Part shown: piece after piece, positions 11,118-19,725 of the stretch
How the letters are laid out: the number at the start of each line of letters is the position of its first letter
Numbering within the stretch: the stretch's first letter is position 1
From: Enterobacter hormaechei subsp. xiangfangensis
GTDB taxonomy: Bacteria > Pseudomonadota > Gammaproteobacteria > Enterobacterales > Enterobacteriaceae
Assembly (NCBI RefSeq): GCF_001729785.1
Contig: NZ_CP017183.1
Location: 3,224,001-3,288,000 of the forward strand
Length of the DNA stretch: 64,000 nucleotides
Reading direction: 5' to 3'
The notes under the pieces: generated by a model
The model's database searches: none
Told to the model about the DNA's origin: nothing
What the model saw: only the letters and a program-made list of their open reading frames with translations
Translations under genes and position numbers: made by a program

Positions 11118-12427
11118 TATTCAGCCTCCAGAACCATTGCTGCACCCAGGCCGCCCGCCGCACAGGCGGTAACGAGACCAAAACCGCCGCCGCGGCGACG
11201 CAGCTCGTGCAAAGTCTGGGTTATCATTCTCGCGCCGGTCGCCGCAAATGGATGGCCGTAGGCGATGGATCCGCCAAGCACGTTAAACTTACTCTGATCC
11301 ACTTCGCCGGTCGCGTGGGCGCGGCCCAGTACATCGCGCGCGAAGCGCTCGCTTGCCAGCAGCTGAATGTTTGCCAGGGTTTGTGCGGCAAAGGCTTCGT
11401 GCATATCGATCAGGGTTAAGTCAGCCAGCGTCAACCCCGCACGCTCCAGCGCCAGGGGCGTGGACCAGGCCGGACCGAGCAGCATGTCCTGCCAGACATC
11501 AATGGCGGTAAAGGCGTAGCTACGCAAATAGCCCAGCGGTGTGATGCCAAGCTCTTTCGCCCGGGATTCCGTCATCAGGATCACGGCGGCGGCACCGTCC
11601 GTCAGTGGCGTACTGTTGGCCGCCGTAACGGTGCCATGTTTACGATCAAACGCCGGGCGCAGTTTTGCGTAATCCTCCAGCGTCGAGGTGCCACGGATAT
11701 TGTTATCTTCCACCAGCGGTTCGCGGAAAGGCGGGATATAAGCCGTCATAACCTCGTCGGCAAGTTTGCCTTCCGACCAGGCCTTCGCAGCGAGCTGATG
11801 CGAGCGATGCGCCAGTGCATCCTGCTGTTCGCGGGTAATACCGTAGGTTTTTGCCATCTGCTCGGCAGTGTCGCCCATACGCAGGCCGGTGGAGTATTCA
11901 GCAACGGCAGGTGGCACGGGCATGAGGTCACGCAGGCGTAAACGCGAGAAGAGTTTAAGCTTTGCACCGGTAGTGCGAGCTTTGTTGGCATCCACGAGGA
12001 TGCGGGCCAGCTGTTTGCTGACGCCGATGGGCAGCACGGAGGAGGAATCCGCGCCGCCGGCGATCCCCGCGCGAATGGTCCCCGCCATCAGGCTTTCCGC
12101 CACGTTCGCCACCGCCTGGAAACTGGTGGCGCAGGCGCGGCTGACGCTGTAGGCGTCGGTATGAACATTCATGCCGGTGCCCAGCACGATTTCACGCGCG
12201 ATATTGGGCGCTTCCGGCATCTGCACCACCTGGCCGAAAACCAGTTGCTCAATAACCTCTGGCGGGATCTCGCTGCGAGCCAGCATCTCCCCCACTACCA
12301 TTTTTCCCAGATCGACTGCCGGTATACCGTGAAACGCGGTTGCCTGACGCGCAAACGGCGTACGTAACCCGCTGATAATGGCAATGCGGTCACCGTGTCG
12401 GGTGATAAGCGGTAATGCCTGACTCAT
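11117..12427 (-). CDS. fadI: Acetyl-CoA acyltransferase FadI
   Basis: FadI is the 3-ketoacyl-CoA thiolase that releases acetyl-CoA in the FadIJ beta-oxidation complex. The 436-residue product has the nucleophilic cysteine C99 in [10 protein letters not shown], the thiolase histidine in [10 protein letters not shown], and a C-terminal cysteine in CAAGGLGAA. It is the first gene of the fadIJ operon. A FadR-like operator lies 36 bases upstream of the start, consistent with repression in the absence of long-chain acyl-CoA. Confidence 0.97.
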   Translation of the reverse strand: MSQALPLITRHGDRIAIISGLRTPFARQATAFHGIPAVDLGKMVVGEMLARSEIPPEVIEQLVFGQVVQMPEAPNIAREIVLGTGMNVHTDAYSVSRACATSFQAVANVAESLMAGTIRAGIAGGADSSSVLPIGVSKQLARILVDANKARTTGAKLKLFSRLRLRDLMPVPPAVAEYSTGLRMGDTAEQMAKTYGITREQQDALAHRSHQLAAKAWSEGKLADEVMTAYIPPFREPLVEDNNIRGTSTLEDYAKLRPAFDRKHGTVTAANSTPLTDGAAAVILMTESRAKELGITPLGYLRSYAFTAIDVWQDMLLGPAWSTPLALERAGLTLADLTLIDMHEAFAAQTLANIQLLASERFARDVLGRAHATGEVDQSKFNVLGGSIAYGHPFAATGARMITQTLHELRRRGGGFGLVTACAAGGLGAAMVLEAE

Positions 12428-12462
12428 AACACTCCCCTGTAAAAAAATTTTGCGCGCACATT

Positions 12463-12479
12463 AAGTGGTCTGACCTGAT
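12463..12479 (-). promoter_or_regulatory. FadR-like operator upstream of fadIJ
   Basis: The 17 bases AAGTGGTCTGACCTGAT contain the TGGTCNGACC core of FadR sites and lie 36-52 bases before the fadI ATG. FadR repression of fadIJ is established in E. coli. The site is read by eye against the remembered consensus; binding is inferred. Confidence 0.78.
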
Positions 12480-12556
12480 AACAGTCTTAACTATTTTTTT
12501 ACATTGAGCCAATCGGGGAAGCGAAAAATTGCGAGCTAAGGCACAGAGAAGAAAAA

Positions 12557-12588
12557 GAAAATGCCCCTGCATGGCAGAGGCATTTGTG
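12557..12588 (-). terminator. Probable rho-independent terminator of yfcZ
   Basis: The stem of AAATGCC and GGCATTT, with an inner CTGC/GCAG pairing, is followed on the minus strand by a T/C-rich tract. It lies about 70 bases beyond the yfcZ stop, on the far side of a REP-like element. Confidence 0.55.
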
Positions 12589-12596
12589 AGATTTGT

Positions 12597-12630
12597 TGCC
12601 GGGTTGCGGCGTTGCCTTACCCGGCCTACA
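12597..12630. repeat. REP-like element (GCCGGGT...ACCCGGC)
   Basis: An imperfect palindrome of GCCGGGT and ACCCGGC followed by CTACA is typical of enterobacterial repetitive extragenic palindromes. A similar element is at 54881-54912. It lies between yfcZ and the fadI promoter. Confidence 0.75.
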
Positions 12631-12655
12631 CGATCATAGGCCCGTGCAAAAAGTA

Positions 12656-12940
12656 TTAACGCAGGCCTAACTGGAAGATCAGCGTTTCTGCTTCGCAGGC
12701 GAACACAAAGTCGATATCCAGCTGCACGCCGCCTTCCACTTCCGTGAAGGTGGATTTGATTTCACACGGATCGGATTCGACTTCACGCGCGCGCTGGCTC
12801 AGCGCGGCCAGCGTCTCTTCCGCTTCAGCACGGTTAGGGAATACGCGGCTGTAAGAGGCGGTGCAATCGGTGTTGTCCATAATGGTGCCAACATCCATAC
12901 AGCAGCAAACCGGGGTTTCATCAGCACTGCATTTACTCAT
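12656..12940 (-). CDS. yfcZ: YfcZ/YiiS family protein
   Basis: This 94-residue, acidic, cytosolic protein of unknown function matches E. coli YfcZ. It is cysteine-rich near its N terminus (CSADETPVCCCMDVG). No catalytic motif is recognised. It is divergent from fadL across 372 bases. The conserved cysteine cluster might bind metal, but that is speculation. Confidence 0.87.
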   Translation of the reverse strand: MSKCSADETPVCCCMDVGTIMDNTDCTASYSRVFPNRAEAEETLAALSQRAREVESDPCEIKSTFTEVEGGVQLDIDFVFACEAETLIFQLGLR

Positions 12941-13186
12941 AGCTCAATTTCCTCTGTATTCGCGCAGGGCGCGAGATAAACACGATGCGTCTATTTTACG
13001 CCCCCGGACGAGCCCCCTCCAGCCGTTAATGGCGCAAAATCGGATAAGTGAGCAATATCACACTAAAAAATGATCTAAAACAAAATTCCCCTTTTCAGAG
13101 GAATCGCACTGGTCACAATTTTGCCAACCAGATCTCGTTTCAAGAAACATATCTGAAAATATTAATAAACAAACTTGCAACATCCC

Positions 13187-13226
13187 AGCTGGTCAGACCT
13201 ATACTCTCGCCACTGGTCTGATTTGT
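13187..13226 (+). promoter_or_regulatory. Two FadR-like operators in the fadL promoter region
   Basis: AGCTGGTCAGACCTAT (13187-13202) and CACTGGTCTGATTTGT (13211-13226) each match the FadR consensus core, and the pair corresponds to the two FadR sites known at E. coli fadL. They lie about 90-125 bases upstream of the fadL start. The rest of the 372-base yfcZ-fadL gap is AT-rich promoter and leader sequence in which I see no other gene. Confidence 0.78.
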
Positions 13227-13312
13227 AAGTCATACCTCAGACCCTACACTTCGCGCTCCTGTTACGGTATGTAACAATTATTGAATAAAAATAACTCAAT
13301 GAGGTTATGGTC

Positions 13313-14596
13313 ATGAGCCAGAAAACCCTGTTCAAACAAACTGCTTTAGCAGTTGCAGTGGCAATCGTCTCAACGTCCGCCTGGTCAGCGGGCTTCCAGT
13401 TAAACGAATTTTCTTCCTCTGGCCTTGGCCGTGCGTATTCCGGGGAAGGTGCGATTGCCGATGACGCAGGCAACGCGAGCCGTAACCCGGCGCTGATCAT
13501 GATGTTTGATCGCCCTACCTTCTCTGCCGGTGCGGTTTACATCGATCCTGATGTCAATATTTCTGGCAAATCTCAGTTCACCGGCGCAGATCTGAAGGCG
13601 GATAACATTGCGCCGACCGCGTGGGTGCCTAACCTGCACTTTGTTGCGCCAATCAATGAACAGTTTGGTTGGGGTGCCTCTGTCACCTCTAACTATGGCC
13701 TGGCAACGGAGTTCAATAACAACTATCCGGCCGGGGAATACGGCGGTAAAACCGACCTGACGACCCTGAACCTCAACCTGAGCGGCGCATATCGTCTGAA
13801 CGATAACTGGAGCTTTGGTCTGGGCTTTGATGCTGTCTACGCCGATGCAAAAATCGAGCGTTACTCCGGGGAGCAAACTGCTGCGCTGCCGAAAAACAGC
13901 AATAAAATTGCCAGCCTGAAAGGCGATGAATGGGGCTACGGCTGGAACGCCGGTATCCTGTATGAACTGGATAAAAACAACCGCTGGGGTCTGACCTACC
14001 GCTCAGAAGTGAAGATTGACTTCGATGGCGATTACAAAAGCGGCATCCTGAGCCCAGTCAACGGTATGGTACCGGGCGCAGGCACCACCATTCCATGGGG
14101 TACCTCGAATCAAACCGTACCGGGTTCACTGTCACTGCATCTGCCAGAAATGTGGGAAGTGTCAGGTTATAACCGCGTTGCGCCGCAGTGGGCTATTCAC
14201 TATAGCCTCGCGTATACCAGCTGGAGCCAGTTCCAGGAGCTGAAAGCCACCGGCAGCAACGGCCAGACGCTGTTCTATAAAGACGAAAGCTTCCACGATG
14301 CTTACCGTATCGCACTTGGTACGACCTATTATATGGATGACAACTGGACGTTCCGTACTGGCGTGGCATTTGATGACAGCCCGGTACCGGCAGATAAGCG
14401 TTCTATCTCCATTCCGGATCAGGACCGTTTCTGGGTGAGTGCGGGGGCAACCTACGCGTTCAACGAGAATGCCTCTATCGACGCGGGCGTGTCGTACATG
14501 CATGGACAGAAAGTGACCTTCCAGGAAGGCCCTTACGAGTTTACCTCTGAAGGTAAAGCCTGGCTGTTTGGTACCAACTTCAACTACGCGTTCTAA
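13313..14596 (+). CDS. fadL: Long-chain fatty acid outer membrane transporter FadL
   Basis: FadL is a 14-strand outer-membrane beta-barrel that imports long-chain fatty acids and also serves as a phage T2 receptor. The 427-residue precursor has a signal peptide ending [18 protein letters not shown], and the protein ends in aromatic YAF, typical of outer-membrane barrels. ATG at 13313 is chosen over the ATG six bases upstream because the product then begins MSQKTLF like E. coli FadL. It is shorter than the 446 residues of E. coli; the loss is mostly in the loop at about residues 181-205. A strong terminator follows. Confidence 0.97.
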   Translation: MSQKTLFKQTALAVAVAIVSTSAWSAGFQLNEFSSSGLGRAYSGEGAIADDAGNASRNPALIMMFDRPTFSAGAVYIDPDVNISGKSQFTGADLKADNIAPTAWVPNLHFVAPINEQFGWGASVTSNYGLATEFNNNYPAGEYGGKTDLTTLNLNLSGAYRLNDNWSFGLGFDAVYADAKIERYSGEQTAALPKNSNKIASLKGDEWGYGWNAGILYELDKNNRWGLTYRSEVKIDFDGDYKSGILSPVNGMVPGAGTTIPWGTSNQTVPGSLSLHLPEMWEVSGYNRVAPQWAIHYSLAYTSWSQFQELKATGSNGQTLFYKDESFHDAYRIALGTTYYMDDNWTFRTGVAFDDSPVPADKRSISIPDQDRFWVSAGATYAFNENASIDAGVSYMHGQKVTFQEGPYEFTSEGKAWLFGTNFNYAF

Positions 14597-14607
14597 TTCC
14601 AACACGA

Positions 14608-14641
14608 TTAAAAAAGGTGAGCATCGCTCACCTTTTTTATT
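14608..14641. terminator. Bidirectional terminator between fadL and mlaA
   Basis: The perfect stem of GGTGAGC and GCTCACC (14616-14632) is preceded by an A-run and followed by a T-run, so it can stop transcription from both convergent genes. Confidence 0.9.
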
Positions 14642-15393
14642 TATTCCGAATCGATATCTTTTAATTCGTTCTCGATGGCTTTCGCGTTCGGATTATCTTC
14701 CGGCTTCAGCTTACCGCCGTTGGCTATAAAGTCATGGTTCTGGAAGTAGGCCTCGCGGACCATGATGTACGGATCGGAAGACTGACGCAGCAGACCGTCA
14801 GAGTCCAGCAGTTGCGCACGTGTTTCAATTCCTTCCACGGTCCATTTACCAATCGACAGCGGCCAGGTGAGCCATGACAGCACCGGATACAACGTATCCA
14901 CCATGTCGCCGCCATCATCACGCACGGTAAAGCTGCCGTAGAATGGCAGGTGCACATACGGCCCATAACCTACGCCATAATGCCCCAGCGTGCTGCCGAA
15001 ACGGTGCGGCTGTTCACGCTGTAATTTCGGGTTCGCCATGCCCGCGACATCAATTAAGCCGCCCATACCCAGCAGGGAGTTCAGGAAGAAGCGGGTGAAA
15101 TGCACCATCCCCTGATACGGGTCGCCCTGGAGGAAGTAGTTGACCATAACCGCTGGCTCTTCCAGGTTACTGGTAAAGTTGCTCAGCCCGTTACGCGCCG
15201 GCTGCGGAACGTAGTCACGCCATGCCACGGCAACCGGACGAACCAGATACGGATCCAGCACATTATAGTTAAAGCTGTACATTGAACGGTTAAATCCTTC
15301 GAGAGGATCGGAGCGTCCCGTTTGCTCGCCAGAGCTGGCGCAGCCCACAAGCATTGTTACGCCCAGCGCAAGCGCCGACAGCCGAAGCTTCAT
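14641..15393 (-). CDS. mlaA: Intermembrane phospholipid transport lipoprotein MlaA (VacJ)
   Basis: MlaA is the outer-membrane lipoprotein of the Mla system, which removes phospholipids from the outer leaflet of the outer membrane. The 250-residue precursor has a lipobox LVGC with the acylated cysteine at residue 18. ATG at 15393 is preferred over an upstream in-frame start because it gives the lipoprotein signal MKLRLSALAL. MlaA domain residues such as DPLEGFNRSMY follow directly after the lipobox. The MlaFEDCB partners are not in this window. It is divergent from yfdC. Confidence 0.96.
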   Translation of the reverse strand: MKLRLSALALGVTMLVGCASSGEQTGRSDPLEGFNRSMYSFNYNVLDPYLVRPVAVAWRDYVPQPARNGLSNFTSNLEEPAVMVNYFLQGDPYQGMVHFTRFFLNSLLGMGGLIDVAGMANPKLQREQPHRFGSTLGHYGVGYGPYVHLPFYGSFTVRDDGGDMVDTLYPVLSWLTWPLSIGKWTVEGIETRAQLLDSDGLLRQSSDPYIMVREAYFQNHDFIANGGKLKPEDNPNAKAIENELKDIDSE

Positions 15394-15707
15394 AAATTTC
15401 TCCCTGTTCAATATGGCTATCGTTGAATGCCATCTGTGACGGAGCCGGTGATGCTCCGCCTGAAACGTGCAAGTGATTGTAACAGCACGCTTACCGATGT
15501 CTACGAGGACAATGACGACCCGCTCGCGTCATCACGCTAATTTCAGCATAGCCTGTCTTTCAGAATTCGTTTCGCTGGCAATTTTATATTGGCTTTGAAA
15601 GAGATGTCTCACCTTTATTGCCATTTACAGCAATTTAAGAGCATCCCCACGGGCAAGGCGCTAAAAGCCGCTACGCTTAAATGAGCAATTACCCCGAAGG
15701 AGCTGTT
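15394..15707. other. Divergent intergenic region mlaA-yfdC (314 bp)
   Basis: No convincing gene is seen. There is a short dyad GGAGC and GCTCC around 15436-15452, an AT-rich stretch near 15575-15650 that could hold promoters, and the yfdC ribosome binding site AAGGAG at 15697-15702. Confidence 0.6.
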
Positions 15708-16637
15708 ATGAAAGACATTAACGAAGAAAAAATTGGCGAGAACAATGAAGAACTTGAGATTGAAAGTGAGGAGAAAGACCGGGGAGAAGAGATAGAAGTC
15801 GACGAAGATCGCCTGCCGTCACGCGCCATGGCTATTCATGAGCATATTCGCCAGGACGGGGAAAAAGAGATGGAGCGCGACGCGATGGCCCTGCTGTGGT
15901 CAGCCATTGCAGCCGGTCTGTCAATGGGCGCCTCTTTGCTCGCCAAAGGGATATTTCACGTTCAGCTGGAAGGCGTACCGGGCGGGTTTTTGCTGGAAAA
16001 TTTAGGCTACACGTTCGGCTTTATTATCGTCATTATGGCGAGACAGCAGCTTTTTACGGAGAATACCGTCACTGCCGTACTGCCCGTCATGCAAAATCCG
16101 ACCCTCGGTAATTTCGGTTTACTGATGCGCCTGTGGAGCGTCGTGCTGCTGGGGAACCTCATCGGTACGGGTATAGCCGCCTGGGCGTTCGAGTATATGC
16201 CAATATTTGATGAACCGACCCGCGACGCATTTGTGAAAATTGGCATGGATGTGATGAAAAACACGCCGGTTGAAATGTTCTCTAATGCTATAATTTCCGG
16301 CTGGATCATCGCCACTATGGTGTGGATGTTCCCCTCAGCGGGCAGCGCGAAAATCGTGGTGATTATCCTGATGACCTGGCTTATCGCACTCGCCGATACC
16401 ACGCACATTGTTGTCGGAACCGTTGAAATCCTTTATCTGGTATTTAACGGCACACTCCACTGGAGCGACTTTTTCTGGCCGTTCGCCCTGCCAACCCTCG
16501 CAGGCAACATTTGTGGCGGGACCTTTATCTTTGCGCTGTTGAGCCATGCGCAAATCCGTAACGACATGTCCAACAAGCGTAAGGCCGAGCTTAAGGCTCA
16601 GGAAAAAAAGGATAAAACTGCCGAAAAATCGGCGTGA
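15708..16637 (+). CDS. yfdC: Formate/nitrite transporter family protein YfdC
   Basis: This inner-membrane protein belongs to the FNT (FocA/NirC) channel family, but its substrate is not known. The 309 residues comprise a highly acidic N-terminal tail (rich in E and D up to about residue 35), about six membrane spans from residue 58 onward, and a lysine-rich C-terminal tail. ATG at 15708 is chosen because AAGGAG stands five bases before it; an in-frame ATG at 15681 lacks such a site. argW follows on the same strand. Confidence 0.93.
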   Translation: MKDINEEKIGENNEELEIESEEKDRGEEIEVDEDRLPSRAMAIHEHIRQDGEKEMERDAMALLWSAIAAGLSMGASLLAKGIFHVQLEGVPGGFLLENLGYTFGFIIVIMARQQLFTENTVTAVLPVMQNPTLGNFGLLMRLWSVVLLGNLIGTGIAAWAFEYMPIFDEPTRDAFVKIGMDVMKNTPVEMFSNAIISGWIIATMVWMFPSAGSAKIVVIILMTWLIALADTTHIVVGTVEILYLVFNGTLHWSDFFWPFALPTLAGNICGGTFIFALLSHAQIRNDMSNKRKAELKAQEKKDKTAEKSA

Positions 16638-16672
16638 ACGGTGACTCTTTGACCAGTCAGGCGGCAATGCGC

Positions 16673-16701
16673 TTAACGAAAAGTGTAAATAACGCTATAC
16701 T
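16673..16701 (+). promoter_or_regulatory. Predicted argW promoter
   Basis: TTAACG (16673-16678) and TATACT (16696-16701) are separated by 17 bases, and the -10 box ends 11 bases before the tRNA. It is a sigma-70-type match read by eye. Confidence 0.65.
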
Positions 16702-16712
16702 CTTGCCGCTTC

Positions 16713-16784
16713 GTCCCCTTAGTTAAATGGATATAACGAGCCCCTCCTAAGGGCTAGTTGCAGGTTCGATTCCTGCAGGGGACA
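16713..16784 (+). tRNA. argW: tRNA-Arg (anticodon CCU), no encoded CCA
   Basis: The cloverleaf is complete: the acceptor stem GTCCCCT (16713-16719) pairs perfectly with AGGGGAC (16777-16783), the anticodon loop reads CTCCTAA, and the T arm has GGTTCGATTCC. The sequence is nearly that of E. coli argW. After discriminator A16784 the genome reads CTT rather than CCA, so the 3' end would have to be added by tRNA nucleotidyltransferase. In E. coli argW is the attachment site of the CPS-53 (KplE1) prophage. No integrase is present here. Confidence 0.95.
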
Positions 16785-16797
16785 CTTCTGTCTTTCC

Positions 16798-18177
16798 TTA
16801 CGCCCCCTTCCAAAGCTCCACGCAGTTTCGGCCACGCCGTTTCGCGCCGTATAAGGCTTCATCCGCCGCCTGAATCAATCGCTCGTAATCGGGATGCCCG
16901 TTGAACATCGCCACGCCTATCGAGAGGGAGAGCGGGATAATATCGCCGGTTGGGGAGTTAACCTTGATTTTTTCCACCCGCCTGCGGATACGCTCGGCGA
17001 TTCGCAGCGCGTCCACCTCTGAGATTTCCGTTAGCACAATCAGAAATTCATCGCCGCCGTAGCGAAAAACGTAATCACAGGTTCGCACGTTGTCGTAGAA
17101 CGCGCCGGAGACTTTTCGCAGGATCTCGTCCCCGGTATTGTGCCCCCAGGTATCGTTGATTTGTTTAAATTTGTCGACGTCAATCAGCAGCGTCGAGAGC
17201 TTTGTTCCCGCCCGGGTGGCATGCAGGATTTCGCGTTTGAAGATGGTTGGCAGGAAACGGCGATTCAACAGGCGGGTCAGGACATCAACCCCCACCTCGT
17301 GTCGCGACACTTCGTCAAACAGTTCGCGCAAAAGCGTGATGATTTGCGAGAGCGTATTACGCATTCGCTGCAAGAATTTATCCCGCTGCGCTTTATCACT
17401 CAGACCCTGCCCTGAAAGACGGACCTCGTTAAAAAGGTCATCGAATTCCTGAATCAGACGAGAGATATGACCAGCCTCAGCGATCCCGCTGAAATAGTGC
17501 CGACCTTTATGGCTAAACCACAGTCCAAATTCAGACTGCCCCAGCGGCAGACTGTTGCCGATACTGGAATTAAGCGTGATCTTATACAGAAGCACCATTT
17601 CCCATGACAGCAGCGCCGCGGTCTGTCTCTCCTTCTCCTCTTCTGCGTTCTCCATTAAGGAAAAGATGCGGTAATTTTCGTCCTCTTTCGCCGCATTGTT
17701 CTCGCTAAATACATAGGCCCGCGACATCACTTCCATGGCCAGATCGATACTGTTAATCGCGTAGTGATAAATATGCAGCTTCACCTCAGGCGAATGGGCG
17801 CTGGTAGTAATGACAGGTAACAGCAGCTTTTTCAGAACACGGAAGCCCATTTCAACTAAATCAACCGAAATACCAATACGGGCATGAACATCCGCAGCGC
17901 GCTGCTGCGCCCGCATCTGCTCTTCAACCTGCTCCACACGGCATGAGAGCACATCAATAAGCCAGCGACGAAGCGCCTCCTGAAGCTGCCTCTCCACCTG
18001 TTCGGTGGTCAGGAATTCAGCTGCCGACGGATCTGCCAGCACAACACGATAGAATTCAGCGACCAGGGGCGTTGCGTTGTCCCTGGCAAGCTCAGTCGCA
18101 AGCCGATGCACATCGGGATCGGTTTCATTAATTAGCTTCACCCATTCTTCTTTCACCGTTTGCAGGTAGGTTTCCAT
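16798..18177 (-). CDS. dosC: Globin-coupled heme sensor diguanylate cyclase, DosC-like
   Basis: The 459-residue protein resembles E. coli DosC (DgcO), an oxygen-sensing enzyme that makes cyclic di-GMP. The N-terminal globin sensor keeps proximal heme ligand H98 (VHARIG) and distal-pocket residues Y43 and L65 at the same positions as DosC. A middle helical domain leads to the GGDEF domain, with GGDEF at 374-378 and an inhibitory-site motif RTCD (365-368). ATG at 18177 is preferred because a GAAGG site stands about eight bases before it; the GTG nine bases upstream overlaps that site. In E. coli dosC pairs with dosP; no dosP is adjacent here. The gene is convergent with argW. Confidence 0.9.
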   Translation of the reverse strand: METYLQTVKEEWVKLINETDPDVHRLATELARDNATPLVAEFYRVVLADPSAAEFLTTEQVERQLQEALRRWLIDVLSCRVEQVEEQMRAQQRAADVHARIGISVDLVEMGFRVLKKLLLPVITTSAHSPEVKLHIYHYAINSIDLAMEVMSRAYVFSENNAAKEDENYRIFSLMENAEEEKERQTAALLSWEMVLLYKITLNSSIGNSLPLGQSEFGLWFSHKGRHYFSGIAEAGHISRLIQEFDDLFNEVRLSGQGLSDKAQRDKFLQRMRNTLSQIITLLRELFDEVSRHEVGVDVLTRLLNRRFLPTIFKREILHATRAGTKLSTLLIDVDKFKQINDTWGHNTGDEILRKVSGAFYDNVRTCDYVFRYGGDEFLIVLTEISEVDALRIAERIRRRVEKIKVNSPTGDIIPLSLSIGVAMFNGHPDYERLIQAADEALYGAKRRGRNCVELWKGA

Positions 18178-18278
18178 GGTCTGCACCTTCAGGAGGCATG
18201 CGGGAACGCAGATTTAACAATAGCAAAATCAAACCACTCCGCAATTGCCGCTTTTTTAAACAAAAACGAGTGATAGCT

Positions 18279-18305
18279 CATAATGTATAACGGTGCTACA
18301 TTATG
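18279..18305. promoter_or_regulatory. 27-bp perfect inverted repeat between dosC and lpxP
   Basis: The arms CATAATGTA (18279-18287) and TACATTATG (18297-18305) are perfectly complementary with a nine-base spacer. The element lies in the 271-base divergent region, 144 bases before the lpxP start and 102 before the dosC start. There is no T-run, so an operator or an overlapping -10 region is more likely than a terminator. The binding protein is unknown. Confidence 0.5.
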
Positions 18306-18448
18306 CCGCCCACCCAAGTCAGCAATGGCCAGGCAACGTCGTAAAGAACGGTAAAGCCTGCAACCATGACCTCGTCCTACGGTCTTAATGGCACGTGGTA
18401 TCGCGAAGTCTGCGCTACCTTCACAGGCTTTACATAGGTTCCACTATT

Positions 18449-19366
18449 TTGTCTCAATCCAAATTTCAGCGGGCGTTTCTGCACCCGCGCTACTGGTTTA
18501 CGTGGTTTGGCCTTGGCGTACTTTGGCTGCTGGTTCAACTTCCTTATCCCGTGATCCGTTTCCTGGGTTCGAAGCTCGGCAGCGCATCGCGTCACTTCCT
18601 TAAGCGTCGTGAGTCCATTGCCCGAAAAAATCTCGAACTTTGCTTTCCGCATTACAATGCGCAGCAGCGCGAAACGCTGATTGCGGAAAACTTTAAATCT
18701 ATCGGTATGGCGCTGCTTGAAACCGGTATGGCCTGGTTCTGGCCAGACGAGCGTGTCCGTAAATGGTTTGACGTGGAAGGTCTGGATAACCTGAAACGTG
18801 CCCAGATGCAAAACCGCGGCGTGATGGTTGTGGGTGTGCATTTTATGTCGCTTGAGCTGGGTGGCCGCGTTATGGGCCTTTGTCAGCCGATGATGGCAAC
18901 CTATCGCCCGCATAACAGCGCGCTGATGGAATGGGTACAAACGCGGGGCCGCATGCGTTCAAATAAGGCGATGATCAGCCGTAACAATTTGCGCGGTATG
19001 GTTGGCGCCCTGAAAAAAGGTGAAGCAGTCTGGTTTGCCCCGGATCAGGACTACGGTCCTAAAGGCAGCAGCTTTGCCCCTTTCTTTGCGGTTAAAGATG
19101 TCGCTACGACGAACGGTACCTTTGTGATTTCACGTCTCTCAGGCGCCGCGATGTTGACGGTGACCATGGTCAGAAAAGCGGATAAGTCAGGCTATCGTCT
19201 GCATATCTCCCCAGAGATGGCGAACTATCCTGAAGATGAGAGTGAAGCCGCGACCTTTATCAATAAGGTGATTGAGTTTGAGATTATGCGTGCGCCTGAG
19301 CAGTATCTGTGGATGCACCGCCGCTTTAAAACCCGTCCCCTGGGCGAAGCCTCACTCTATATCTGA
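18449..19366 (+). CDS. lpxP: Lipid A palmitoleoyltransferase LpxP
   Basis: LpxP transfers palmitoleate to Kdo2-lipid IVA in place of laurate at low temperature in E. coli. The product has the acyltransferase HX4E motif at H131/E136 (VGVHFMSLELGG) and an N-terminal membrane anchor near residues 15-35. I place the start at TTG 18449 (about 305 residues), since the next codons read SQSKFQRAFLHPRYW and align with the E. coli N terminus; AGG at 18436-18438 could be the ribosome binding site. A longer in-frame reading starts at 18395. It resembles E. coli LpxP more than the paralogue LpxL. Confidence 0.92.
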   Translation: MSQSKFQRAFLHPRYWFTWFGLGVLWLLVQLPYPVIRFLGSKLGSASRHFLKRRESIARKNLELCFPHYNAQQRETLIAENFKSIGMALLETGMAWFWPDERVRKWFDVEGLDNLKRAQMQNRGVMVVGVHFMSLELGGRVMGLCQPMMATYRPHNSALMEWVQTRGRMRSNKAMISRNNLRGMVGALKKGEAVWFAPDQDYGPKGSSFAPFFAVKDVATTNGTFVISRLSGAAMLTVTMVRKADKSGYRLHISPEMANYPEDESEAATFINKVIEFEIMRAPEQYLWMHRRFKTRPLGEASLYI

Positions 19367-19373
19367 CCCCTTT

Positions 19374-19408
19374 CGAAGGTTAGTTTCGCTAAGAAACTAA
19401 CCTTTTCA
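19374..19408 (+). terminator. Rho-independent terminator of lpxP
   Basis: The arms AAGGTTAGTTTC (19376-19387) and GAAACTAACCTT (19393-19404) form a perfect 12-bp stem followed by TTC. It begins ten bases after the lpxP stop. Confidence 0.85.
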
Positions 19409-19539
19409 AACACCTGTAATCACAGTGCGTAACGGCTTTTATCGACCGTCGCTCAACAGGCATTTATTGCGTACCGAAATCAAACTGTCGCCGTTCCACG
19501 ACACTCGTAAGTGTCGGAAATTATTTAAAAAAATGCCTC

Positions 19540-19725
19540 TTGTCACTCCTGAAATTTAGGCGTACATTAGCGCCGTCTGGCGACAGGAAAGCACAGAATT
19601 CAGAGCTGAAGTTAGCGACGTAACGGGATAATTCCGATTTCCCCTTTCGCATGATTTCAACTCTCTATACTCAGTTGGACTCTGTTTTTTTAATGCGTAC
19701 CGGAAGATACGCGGAGCGATGAAAC
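19540..19725 (+). promoter_or_regulatory. ypdK promoter and long leader, possible small RNA
   Basis: TTGTCA (19540-19545) and TACATT (19563-19568) have 17-base spacing. A transcript starting about 19575 would carry a 150-base leader to ypdK containing a perfect small hairpin (TTCAG, AG, CTGAA) and a CAACT/AGTTG dyad followed shortly by a run of seven T ending about 19692. That could be an attenuator or the 3' end of a separate small RNA. The remaining part of the 359-base lpxP-ypdK gap (19409-19539) shows only a CGACACT/AGTGTCG dyad around 19498-19515. Confidence 0.4.

Noticed and set aside
16785..18448. Prophage or integrative element next to argW
   Set aside because: The only gene there is dosC. 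No integrase, phage gene or duplicated tRNA end was seen.
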